Shown here in pieces: positions 1 through 7,469 of a stretch of 22,064 bases of DNA (positions within the stretch are counted from its first letter, which is position 1; the number at the start of each line of letters is the position of its first letter). The stretch covers positions 1,147,848 to 1,169,911 of the forward strand of contig BFEA01000482.1 in NCBI GenBank assembly GCA_003427395.1, written 5' to 3'. The translations under genes and the position numbers were made by a program. The notes beneath the pieces are model-generated. The model had not been told where the DNA came from and searched no databases. It worked only from the letters and a program-made list of their open reading frames with translations. The DNA comes from Chara braunii (taxonomy: Eukaryota > Streptophyta > Charophyceae > Charales > Characeae).

Positions 1-714
1 GACTCGACAAAGACAGACCCGATTTCATGGTTCCGCAAGTTTGAGCTCACGTTGCAGCTACACTACGTCAAAGAACACAAGCACCATGGGTACTTGTACT
101 CCCGCTCGGAGGGCGCATGCCAAGCATGGTTGGACAATCTCTTGTCCAAGTACGGAGTGGTAGCTGCCGACTTGCATACCAAGATCAGTTGGGATGATCT
201 AAAGGCGGCGTGGCATAAGCGGTTCCAAGCAGAGCCTCCGGAGATCAAGGCAATGGACAAGCTGATGGTCTTCGAACAAGGCACCCTCCCGAATGTTGAT
301 TGGATTGCCGAGTACCAACGCTTGACATCCGTCCCGGACATTCAAATGAGCTTGAAAGCCATCAAACACTACTTCATCTCGAGGTCATGTGCGGCGTTGG
401 GCAATGCCTTGAGTCACGTCGAGGACACCCTGACGACACCAGCAGAACTTTTTGACAAGGCCGCGCAGATTATTGTCACGAACAAGAAGACCAAGAATCT
501 CCCGCGTTCGTTTGCGCTAGGCCTCGGCGGAGATCAGCATCGTTCGAAAGTGGCCGTGGTCACGGCGGCAACGCCAAACGACCAAACTAACGAGGTTGTG
601 TCTGCCAATGAAGGGGACAGACTCGCAGCCGCCGGGAAGGTGGCCGCCCCAACAAAGGCCGAGAATGCGGCAAGGCGAAGACAAACACCGCATCTAGCCC
701 CGGGCCCGACGTAG
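1..714 (+). pseudogene. gag: Gag of Ty3/gypsy element A, 5' end outside window
   Basis: This is the capsid part of a chromovirus Gag, the structural protein that packages element RNA in cytoplasmic particles. The frame is open from base 1, so the start lies upstream of the window; the first ATG (52) is internal. The block WFRKFELTLQLHY (from about 40) through the W-rich stretch near 190-220 and the FEQGTLPNVDWI motif (about 268-306) fits a retrotransposon Gag domain. The same sequence recurs in element B at 6167-6843, about 90% identical by eye. Around base 691 copy A lacks one C that B has, so the frame shifts and ends at TAG 712-714. The CCHC knuckle that should be part of this protein follows out of frame at 786-827. 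Seen: homology between A and B and the frame loss. Inferred: non-functional. Confidence 0.85.
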
Positions 715-785
715 CAGCTCCAGCCCCATGCTCCCACTTCGGTCTCTCTGAAACGGCGTACAAAGCACGCACGAGATTCCACTAT

Positions 786-827
786 CGCCTATGGTGCAAC
801 AACGATCTCCATGAGACAATGGCCTGC
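786..827 (+). other. Degenerate CCHC zinc knuckle of element A Gag
   Basis: Reading in frame 3 gives R-L-W-C-x4-H-x4-C, a CX2CX4HX4C knuckle whose first cysteine is arginine (CGC at 786-788). Element B has TGC at the matching codon. Knuckles bind element RNA in Gag, so this one is probably impaired. It lies downstream of the premature gag stop. Confidence 0.75.
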
Positions 828-1345
828 CAGTCAAAAGGCAAGGGCAAATCAGGAAACTTAGCACCACCGGGAGTGACTCGACGACGCTCTCGATGCCTTT
901 GGAACCGGTCACTTCGCGGGTGACCGCCCTTCGATCCGAGGCACATGCGGATGTCGATAATCCTCTTCTTTATTCTTTTGAGAACTATGCGGCCCGGCTG
1001 GTTCCTACACTGGGTACTCATGCTCAGGACAAGACGTGTGTGCGGCATCTTCTCCGTCCGGCAACCGCAACTTATCGTCTTCAAGTGGTTCTTCACGAGA
1101 TTCCGTGCGCGAGTTCAACATAGAGGTATTGGACCCGCTCACATTCGAGGATTTTTCATGGCTTCCTCTCCCGACCACGGGCCGCTTGCCGGGACCGCAA
1201 TGCGCAGCACTATGCGCTCATCTTCACACGTACTTATCCTTCTATGCACCACCAACTTCGCCGACGGATGACGAAGTCGAGGTGGGGGACATCCTTGCAT
1301 ATGTTACCAAGGTCCAAGGTGGCCCGCGAGTTTCGCAATCAGTGA

Positions 1346-1858
1346 TACGACGACAACAACGCACTGCTCCTCTATGTCCACATCCAAGTTGGGCAAGCGT
1401 CCTGCACCGCTTTGCTGGATAGCGGCGCGTCTCACAATTTTATGAGCCAACCCTTTATGCAAAAGGTTGGCCTTGGTGCACAAGTTCGAAGGCAGGCAAA
1501 CCCGACGACGATCAAGTTGCCGGACGGAAGGACGCAGCAACTTATCGATCGCTACATAGAGGCCGTACCGATGTATTCCGCACCTCATGCATGTGAATCG
1601 GTGACGTTCGATATTTTGGACTCGGACTTCGACATTATTTTGGGAATGCCTTGGCTTGCAAGTGCGGATCACACGGTCAACTTCCACCGGCGGACTCTTA
1701 TCGTTCGCGTCGCTTTCGACACCGAAGTGTCATGTACTATTCCTCTTCCCCACCCTTCGACTCAGTACCAAGTGATGACGGCCAGTCATTCCAGGCTACC
1801 TGTGCTTACGAGCAGCCCGACAAAATCGGCCTATGTTTCCTACGGACCGTCGCGGTAG
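1346..1858 (+). pseudogene. Aspartic protease segment of element A
   Basis: This is the retropepsin-like protease that would cut Gag-Pol. Frame 2 reads up to the active-site motif LLDSGAS at 1412-1432, with the catalytic Asp intact, followed by FMSQPFMQK and the later ILGMPWL motif (about 1637-1657) that forms the second half of the fold. From about 1780 the homology to B continues in frame 1, so the end of this open stretch (to TAG 1856-1858) is already off-frame. The active site is better kept than in element B, which lost the glycine. Confidence 0.8.
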
Positions 1859-1949
1859 CTGACTCTTCACCCACGGACTTGTCTTCGGACCCCCGTGTGG
1901 TACGATTGCTTGACGAGTTCGCCGACATCTTCGAGTCACCTACCGGTGT

Positions 1950-2870
1950 GTGCCGGATCGGCCGATCTCTCACGAGATCATTCTTGAGGGTTGTGTCATG
2001 CCGCCGAAAGGTTGCATTTATCGCATGAGCGAGGAGGAGCTTACGATCCTCTGCGCGCAACTCAATGATTTGTTGGACAAGGGCTGGATCCGCCCTAGCC
2101 CTAGTAGCTCTCCATACGGAGCGCCTGTTCTCTTCGAACGGAAGAAGAACACAGATCTACGATTGTGCATCGATTACCGCAAGCTCAACGCGCAAACCGT
2201 CAAGAATGTGAGGCCTCTTCCTCGCATCGACGATCTTCTTGAGCAATTGGGCGGCACAAAGTATTTTTCTAAGTTGGATTTGAAGTCGGGATATCATCAA
2301 ACCTCGATCCGACCGAACAATCATTACAAATCCGCGTTCAAGACACGGTACGGGCATTCTGAGTGGGTGGTCATGCCTTTTGGCCTCACCAACGCCCCGA
2401 CGACCTTTCAAGCGGCAATGACCAACGAGTTTCGTGCAATGTTGGACTGGTTCGTGCTGGTCTACTTAGACGATATTCTCGTCTATAATCGGTCATTGGA
2501 GGATCATCTTGAGCACGTTCGACGAGTGTTGGAGACAATATTCTCGTCTATAGTCGGTCATTGGAGGATCATCTTGAGCACCTTTGACAAGTGTTGGAGA
2601 CGCTCCGCCGCGCCAAGTACAAAGCCAACCGCGACAAGTGCAAATTTGTCCGGCAAGAGCAAGAATACTTGGGCCATTTTGTCACACTGAAGGGCATCAC
2701 CCCACAATCGGACAAGATTCAAGCCATCCATGAGTGGTCGGAACCACGGAACGTCACGGATGTCCGTTCGTTCCTTGGCCTCGCTGGCTACTACCAACGT
2801 TTTATCAAGGGCTACTCGAAGATCGCGGCCCACTTGACCCAGCTTCAATGCGAGGATGGGCCGTTTAACT
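1950..2870 (+). pseudogene. Reverse transcriptase segment of element A
   Basis: This is the palm and thumb of a Ty3-type reverse transcriptase, which copies element RNA into DNA. Frame 3 shows [40 protein letters not shown] (first catalytic Asp), MPFGLTNAP, and the YLDD box at 2463-2474. Directly after YLDD a 65-bp tandem duplication throws the frame; homology resumes in frame 2 (LRRAKYKANRDKCKFV, LGHFVT, FLGLAGYYQRFIKGYS). The catalytic residues are intact, so the lesion is the frameshift rather than active-site loss. A 6-bp in-frame duplication of CCCTAG lies near 2093-2104 (absent in B). Confidence 0.88.
2469..2598 (+). repeat. 65-bp tandem duplication inside RT of element A
   Basis: Bases 2469-2533 are repeated at 2534-2598 with about five mismatches. 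Element B has a single copy (from 8613). Each unit starts with GAC, and GACG also follows the second unit at 2599, a 3-4 bp microhomology. Since 65 is not a multiple of 3, the Pol frame is lost immediately after the YLDD box. Confidence 0.92.
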
Positions 2871-2879
2871 TCGAAAAGG

Positions 2880-3350
2880 ATGCGCGGGAATCATTTTTGG
2901 CTCTCAAAGCCGCACTATTATCTCTGGAGGTCTTGTGCATATGCGACCTGCTTTTGGGTAAGCGCGTCACTACGGATGCATCCGGCTATGGCATTGGTGT
3001 CGTCCTCGAGGAACACAATGGTGTGGACTAGCACCTGGTAGAGTATTTCATCAACAAAGTGCCCGATGTGCACTCCATTGACGATGCATGCAAGGAGGAG
3101 TTCCTCGCCTTTGTCCACGCGCTCAAGCGGTGGCGGCACTTCCTCCTTGGTAGAAGTCAATTCCGATGGGTAACGGACAACAATCCGTTGGTCTTTTGCA
3201 AGACCCAAGACACCGTCAACAGCACCATCGCTCGATGGATGGCTTTCATCGACAACTTCGACTTCTTTCCCGATCACATTCCGGGGAAGTCGAATCGCTT
3301 TGCGGATGCTCTTTCACGGCGTCCGGATCATTCTACCGCGGTCTATTCAA
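2880..3350 (+). pseudogene. RNase H segment of element A
   Basis: Frame 2 carries the RNase H domain that degrades the RNA strand during reverse transcription: TTDASGYGIG with the first catalytic Asp at 2975-2977, KEEFLAFVHALKRW, VTDNNPLVF, then ARWMAFIDNFDFFPDHIPGK and FADALSRR, the usual end of the domain. TAG at 3029-3031 interrupts the domain; element B has TGG at the matching codon (9108-9110). Unlike B, copy A keeps the IARWMA block. Confidence 0.85.
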
Positions 3351-3480
3351 CCTTCGAGATCGACAACGACATGCGGGACAGCTTCATCCGCGGCTACCAA
3401 GCCGACCCCGAGTTTCGCAACAAGTACGCGAATTGCTTCTCTCCTAATTCGACGCCTTCTCACTACCGGATCCAAGAGGT

Positions 3481-3550
3481 GTACTTGCTTGCCCACACAC
3501 GAGGGAAGGACCTTGGTACTTGCTTGCCCACACACGAGGGAAGGACCTTC
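3481..3550 (+). repeat. 35-bp tandem duplication before integrase of element A
   Basis: Bases 3481-3515 and 3516-3550 are identical except for the last base. Element B has one copy (from about 9542). The near-perfect identity suggests a recent event. The 35-bp gain shifts the frame between RNase H and integrase. Confidence 0.93.
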
Positions 3551-4410
3551 TTTGCATACCGAGTGACCCTCACTTGCGTACACGGCTTCTTGGCGAGTTC
3601 CACGATGCTCCCGCTACCGGACGCTTTGGAGTCGATAGCACGATTGGCCGACTTCGCGAGCGATTTTGGTGGCCCGGCATTCTCGTCGACGCCAAACGCT
3701 ATTGCGAGTCATGCGAGGTTTGCCGACGCTGCAAATCGCGCAACCATCGTCCATACAACAAGTTGCGACCACTACTGGTCCCCTTGCGGCGAAGGGAAGC
3801 GTTTCCCATGGACATTACCGGCCCGTTCCCCAAGCACAAGACCGGAGTGGATGGGATTCTCACGGTGGTCAACCGACTTACCAAGTTCGCTATGTTTTTG
3901 CCTTGCCGCTATCATGCCAAGGCACCGGAGTTGGCCGAGGTTCTCTACACCGGTTGGACTCGAACCAAGGGTTACCCCAAGGACATCTTCTGCAACCGCG
4001 ACACTCGGTTCATGTTCGGTTTTTGGTTGGCGCTCATCAAACGATGGGGCTCATCTCTCAAGCCAAGTTCGGCTCGCCACCCCCAAACCGATGGCCAAAT
4101 GGAGAGGACGCATCAGACCGCATAGGTTCTCCTTCGCACTCTCATCCGCCCCGACGAAAAGGATTGGGTTGAGCGGCTGCCGGATGTCGAGTTGGCCTAC
4201 AACTCGTCCTTCCACCCGGCTATCGGGATGTCGCCTTTCGAGTTCGAGCACGGCTCGTCGGTCACTTCGCCGTTGGACACAATCATTCCACGAACGGCCG
4301 AGAGCGACGACCATCTTTTTTTCTTGCGTCGGATGCCAAGAGCTACTTGTCAAGGCACTCGACCAGATGGCAAGACCCAGCAACGCATGAGCCAACAGGC
4401 CAATCGCTAG
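3520..4410 (+). pseudogene. Integrase zinc and catalytic domains of element A
   Basis: This is the DDE integrase that inserts element DNA. Frame 1 shows the HHCC zinc domain (FHDAPATGRFG and YCESCEVC; the second His of B is Arg here), then the core: MDITGPFP with the first Asp at 3811-3813, CNRDTRF at 3991-4011, and the catalytic Glu at 4102-4104. The spacing between second and third catalytic positions is exactly 35 residues, but the second Asp is Asn (AAC at 3994-3996; GAC in B). TAG at 4123-4125 replaces CAG of B. Frame 1 continues (SFHPAIGMSPFEFEHGS) to a frameshift near 4335 and TAG at 4408-4410. Confidence 0.87.
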
Positions 4411-4411
4411 T

Positions 4412-4890
4412 GTGTTCCTTGCCCATTTCGCGTTTGGGTTTCCGCCGCAGAATTCAACCTTGAACCAAGATATCTCTCGCAAGCTCCTCCTGAAATGGAT
4501 GGGGCCCTGGCCGATCGTGGCACCTGCTCGGGATGCACCCGAGGGACCTTCCTTCACTATTCAGTTGCCCGCCCACTTGCCCGTCTGCCCAATCTTTCAC
4601 TGCTCCAAGTTGGCTCTTTACACACCAGCGAAACATGACGATTTTCCTGGGCGACGTTCGCAAGACCGACCCTCTACGGACGGTTTTCAGGAGGTCGGCG
4701 ACATCATCTCCCAGCGACGCTACGGCAGCAGGCCAACCGTTGGTTGACCCGTGTGAAACAAGCAACAGCTCCAGATGTTCTCGCACGCTACGAACGAAAA
4801 ATGCAAGGCAAGCCGGTATCTTCGGCTCCGCGTCGCGTCCAAGTTCCACCCTCAGATCGTCAGCTTCGCCCTCGACCCGGCTTGACTTCA
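4412..4890 (+). pseudogene. Integrase C-terminal and chromodomain remnant of element A
   Basis: Frame 2 carries the SH3-like GPY/F module (KWMGPWPIVAP, FHCSKLALYTP) that follows the integrase core, then the first strand of a chromodomain (VGDIISQRRYG), ending at TGA 4745-4747. Compared with B, about 40 bp encoding the chromodomain core (LVHFAYW) are missing; the GTTGGT at the join occurs twice at the ends of the matching stretch in B, so a deletion between short direct repeats is likely. The chromodomain tail (DVLARYERK) follows in another frame. Confidence 0.82.
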
Positions 4891-4891
4891 T

Positions 4892-4905
4892 AAGGAGGGG
4901 GGGGG
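4892..4905 (+). promoter_or_regulatory. Poly-purine tract of element A
   Basis: A purine run (AAGGA followed by Gs) ends directly at the TGTTACA start of the LTR. This is the usual position of the primer for plus-strand DNA synthesis. The same arrangement recurs before the second LTR. Confidence 0.8.
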
Positions 4906-5440
4906 TGTTACATGTTGCACCCGCAACAATCTGCGCGGGCCATTTCCTCGCCCGTGACTTTTTCAGGCCAAGAGCATGCAAACAAGGGCCCACAGGCCCT
5001 GTGTCGTTTCAGCCCGAAAGCCTAAAAGCAAGGGCCTACAGGCCCTGTGTCGTTTCAAGCTAAATCAGGGCCTTTCCGGCCCTGAGTATTTTCAGCCTGA
5101 AACTATGGGCCATTTTCGGGCCCTCGTCGGTTCGACCTGCCCTGAAACTCGGTCAACAAACCAGGGTTTTAGCACAGGCCATTTCGGGCGTGTTTTCAAG
5201 ACAACCCCTGGCTGATCTTCAACGCCAGGGTCTGGCACGTTTTGACATTGGCAAGAGCAGCCTCCTGCACGGGCCAGCACTATATAGGACTGACCCGCCC
5301 TGTAGGCAGGCAAGTAGTTCCTAGGTACTTCCCAAACACTTCACGTGCAGGAGGTAGTCTTTAGGATTCGGCAGCAGCACTCTGGAGGAGCGCTGCAGGA
5401 GTGGTAGCAGCGTTAGCAGTCGTCTTCAGCGCTGGGCGCT
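4906..5440 (+). repeat. LTR shared between elements A and B
   Basis: The repeat starts with TGTTACATG right after the poly-purine tract and is repeated at 11023 with roughly 85-90% identity by eye. Homology ends after GGGCGCTAG near 5440, so the exact 3' end is uncertain. It serves both as 3' LTR of A and 5' LTR of B; no second LTR lies between them. It holds several GGCC-rich palindromes in the U3 part (4934-5123) and a TATA box at 5281. No AATAAA signal and no clear primer-binding site directly downstream were seen. Confidence 0.85.
5281..5286 (+). promoter_or_regulatory. TATA box of the middle LTR
   Basis: TATATA within CACTATATAGGAC is a good plant-type TATA box. Transcription would then start around 5310, giving an R-U5 of about 130 bp. 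The second LTR has CAATATAGG at the same place (about 11395). Confidence 0.6.
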
Positions 5441-5506
5441 AGTAGCCGACAGCAATGCCACGTTAGCAGAAGGGAGTACCACATCAGCAGGCCCCCAGCC
5501 TGGTCT
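5441..5506 (+). other. Leader between LTR and gag of element B
   Basis: A short stretch not shared with the end of the second LTR, so it belongs to the internal region. A primer-binding site is expected here; no match to the common initiator-Met type (TGGTATCAGAGC) is visible. TGGTCTATGC at 5501-5510 is the only TGG-led candidate, and it overlaps the first ATG. Confidence 0.45.
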
Positions 5507-7026
5507 ATGCTTTTGCACTCGCAAACAGCCGTCATGGACCAGAAGTCCGAGGAAACAGACAAGGCCTATCAAGCCCGGATGCTGCTTTTGATTACCGAAG
5601 CTAACCAACGGTTGGATGCAGTAGCAGCCACAACAAAGAAGAAGGCAGAGGACGCCGAGAAGGCACGTTTGTTGGCAATCGAGCAGCAACGTCAGAACGA
5701 CGAGGCAGCACGATGAAGAACGAGTCCAACGTCGAAAGAAGATATTCAGCGGAGAGCAAGCTTTGCTCACAATGGCAGCGGATTGGCGGGTCGTGGCCGA
5801 GAATGGCAAGATGGAAGATAGTGAAAACAAGATCGCTCTACTCCTCTCCCATCTCACGGACCTCCTGGCAACATGCATTACACAGCAAGAGGACATCCAC
5901 AGCCTCGACGACACATTGACTCAAGACCACGGCCGCCTCCAGCAGCTAGAGCAACAACCTGTCACCGCCCCCGATGCCAGCTCTTCCAACACCTCCGATC
6001 GCCTCGAGGCGTTGGAGATTGACGTCGGCTCCCTCAAGGATGGCGTGCAGTTACATCAAACCGCAACGCAACAGTTGGAGGAGCGGATCTATACCTGCCA
6101 CCAACCACTCGAGCTCGGAACCGCGCAAGACAGCTCCAAAGTTCGATGGGCAGGAGATCTTCTGCGACTCGACAAAGACAGACCCGATTTCATGGTTCCG
6201 CAAGTTTGAGCTCACGTTGCAGCTACACTACGTCAAAGAACACAAGCACCATGGGTACTTATACTCCCGCTCGGGGGGCGCGTGCCAAGCATGGTTGGAC
6301 AATCTCTTGTCCAAGTACGGAGTGGTAGCTGCCGACTTGCATACCAAGATCAGTTGGGATGATATAAAGGCGGCGTGGCATAAGCGGTTCCAAGTAGAGC
6401 CGCCGGAGATCAAGGCAATGAACAGGCTGATGGTCTTCGAACAAGGCACCCTGCCGAATGTTGATTGGATTGTCGAGAACCAACACTTGACATCCGACCC
6501 AGATATTCAAATGGGCTTCAAAGCCATCAAACACTACTCAATCTCGAGGTCGTGTGCGCCGTTGGGCAATGCCTTGAGTCACGTCGAGGACACCCTGACG
6601 ACACCGGCAAAACTTTTTAACAAGGCCGCGCAGATTATTGTCACGAACAAGGAGGCCAAAAATCTCCCGCATTCGTTTGCGCCAGGCCTGGGCAGAGATC
6701 GGCATCGACCGAAAATGGTCGTGGTCGTAGCGGCAACGCCAAACGACCAAATTAGCGAGGCCGTGTCCGCCAATGAAGAGGACAGACTCGCAGTCGCCGG
6801 GAAGGTGGCCGCCCCGGCAAAGGTCGAGGACGTGGCAAGGTGAAGACAAACACCGCATCCTGTCCCCGGGCCCGACACAGCAGCTCCAGCCCCATGGTCC
6901 CACTTCGATCTCTCTGAAACGGCGTACAAAGCACGCACGAGATTCCACTATTGCATATGGTGCAACAACGATCGCCATGAGACAATGGCCTGCCAGTCGA
7001 AAGGCAAGGGTAAATCGAAAAATTGA
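5507..7026 (+). pseudogene. gag: Gag of Ty3/gypsy element B
   Basis: This is a nearly complete Gag. Two in-frame starts exist: ATG 5507 and ATG 5534 (MDQKSEETDK); the sequence does not decide. The N-terminal 60-100 residues are rich in Lys, Glu, Ala and Gln and look coiled-coil. Then comes the Gag core (WFRKFELTLQLHY from about 6193, FEQGTLPNVDWI about 6436-6471) and a CCHC knuckle. Breaks: an extra base near 5714 ends frame 2 at TGA 5714-5716 and moves reading to frame 3; near 6105-6120 it moves to frame 1; TGA 6841-6843 stops it where copy A has CGA (676-678). After that TGA, frame 1 stays open through the knuckle to TGA 7024-7026. Confidence 0.87.
6952..6993 (+). other. Intact CCHC zinc knuckle of element B Gag
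   Basis: Frame 1 reads C-I-W-C-x4-H-x4-C, a full CX2CX4HX4C nucleic-acid-binding knuckle, followed by a basic tail (QSKGKGKSKN). It is in frame with the Gag core, beyond one nonsense codon. It is the only complete knuckle among the three elements. Confidence 0.85.
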
Positions 7027-7469
7027 GCATCGTCGAGCGTGACTCGACGACACTCTCGGCACCTTTGGAACCGGTCACTTCGCGGGGGACCGCCCTTCGT
7101 TCCGAGGCACGTGCGGAAGTCGATAGTCTCCTCTTCTTTATTCTTTTGAGGACTATGCTGGGTACTCATGCTCAAGGACAAGACGTGTGTGCGGCATCTT
7201 CTCCGTCCGGCAACGACAACTTATCGTCTTCAAGTGGTTCTTCACGGGATTCGGCGCGCGAGTTCAACATAGAGCATAGAGGTATTGGACCCGCTCACGT
7301 CCGAGGATTTCGCATGGCTTCCTCTCCCGACCACGGGCCGCTTGTCAGGACCGCAATGCGCAGCACTATGCGCTCGTCTTCACACATACTTATCCTTCTA
7401 TGCACCACCAAATTTTTCGACGGATGACGAAGTCGCGGTGGGGGGTACATCGTTGCGTATGTAGCCAAG
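7027..7469 (+). pseudogene. Linker between Gag and protease of element B
   Basis: This is the N-terminal part of Pol before the protease, matching 1036-1345 of element A (Ser-rich SSSSGSS stretch, then LDPLT, LPLPTTGRL, YLSFYAPP, TDDEV). In B, a 7-bp tandem duplication of CATAGAG near 7266-7279 shifts frame 3 to frame 1, and a 2-base gain near 7441-7446 returns it to frame 3. The function of this linker is unknown to me. Confidence 0.7.

Larger units (their letters stand above)
1036..4890 (+). pseudogene. pol: Pol polyprotein of element A, broken in several frames
   Basis: A complete chromovirus Pol order is present: linker (1036 to about 1345), protease, reverse transcriptase, RNase H, integrase, and a truncated chromodomain. 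The reading frame changes at least six times: frame 1 (linker), 2 (protease), 1 (about 1780-1945), 3 (RT palm), 2 (RT thumb and RNase H, after a 65-bp duplication), 1 (integrase, after a 35-bp duplication), then 2 from 4412. Further in-frame stops lie at 3029-3031 and 4123-4125, both matching sense codons in B, and TAG 4408-4410 matches CAG in B. This is an old, dead copy. Element B is the best reference for what each segment was. Confidence 0.9.

Noticed and set aside
3059-4390. 443-codon open frame in element A
   Set aside because: Only the first part (to about 3515) is Pol (RNase H); after the 35-bp duplication the remainder is off-frame, and true integrase is in frame 1 from 3520.
4906-5440. 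GGCC palindromes as rho-independent terminators
   Set aside because: Eukaryotic LTR context, no T-tract after the stems.
5501-5510. TGGTCTATGC as primer-binding site of B (a similar TGGTCTACGC lies at 20499-20508 on the minus strand in C)
   Set aside because: It is about 60 bp from the LTR edge in B and about 900 bp from it in C, and matches no tRNA end I can name.
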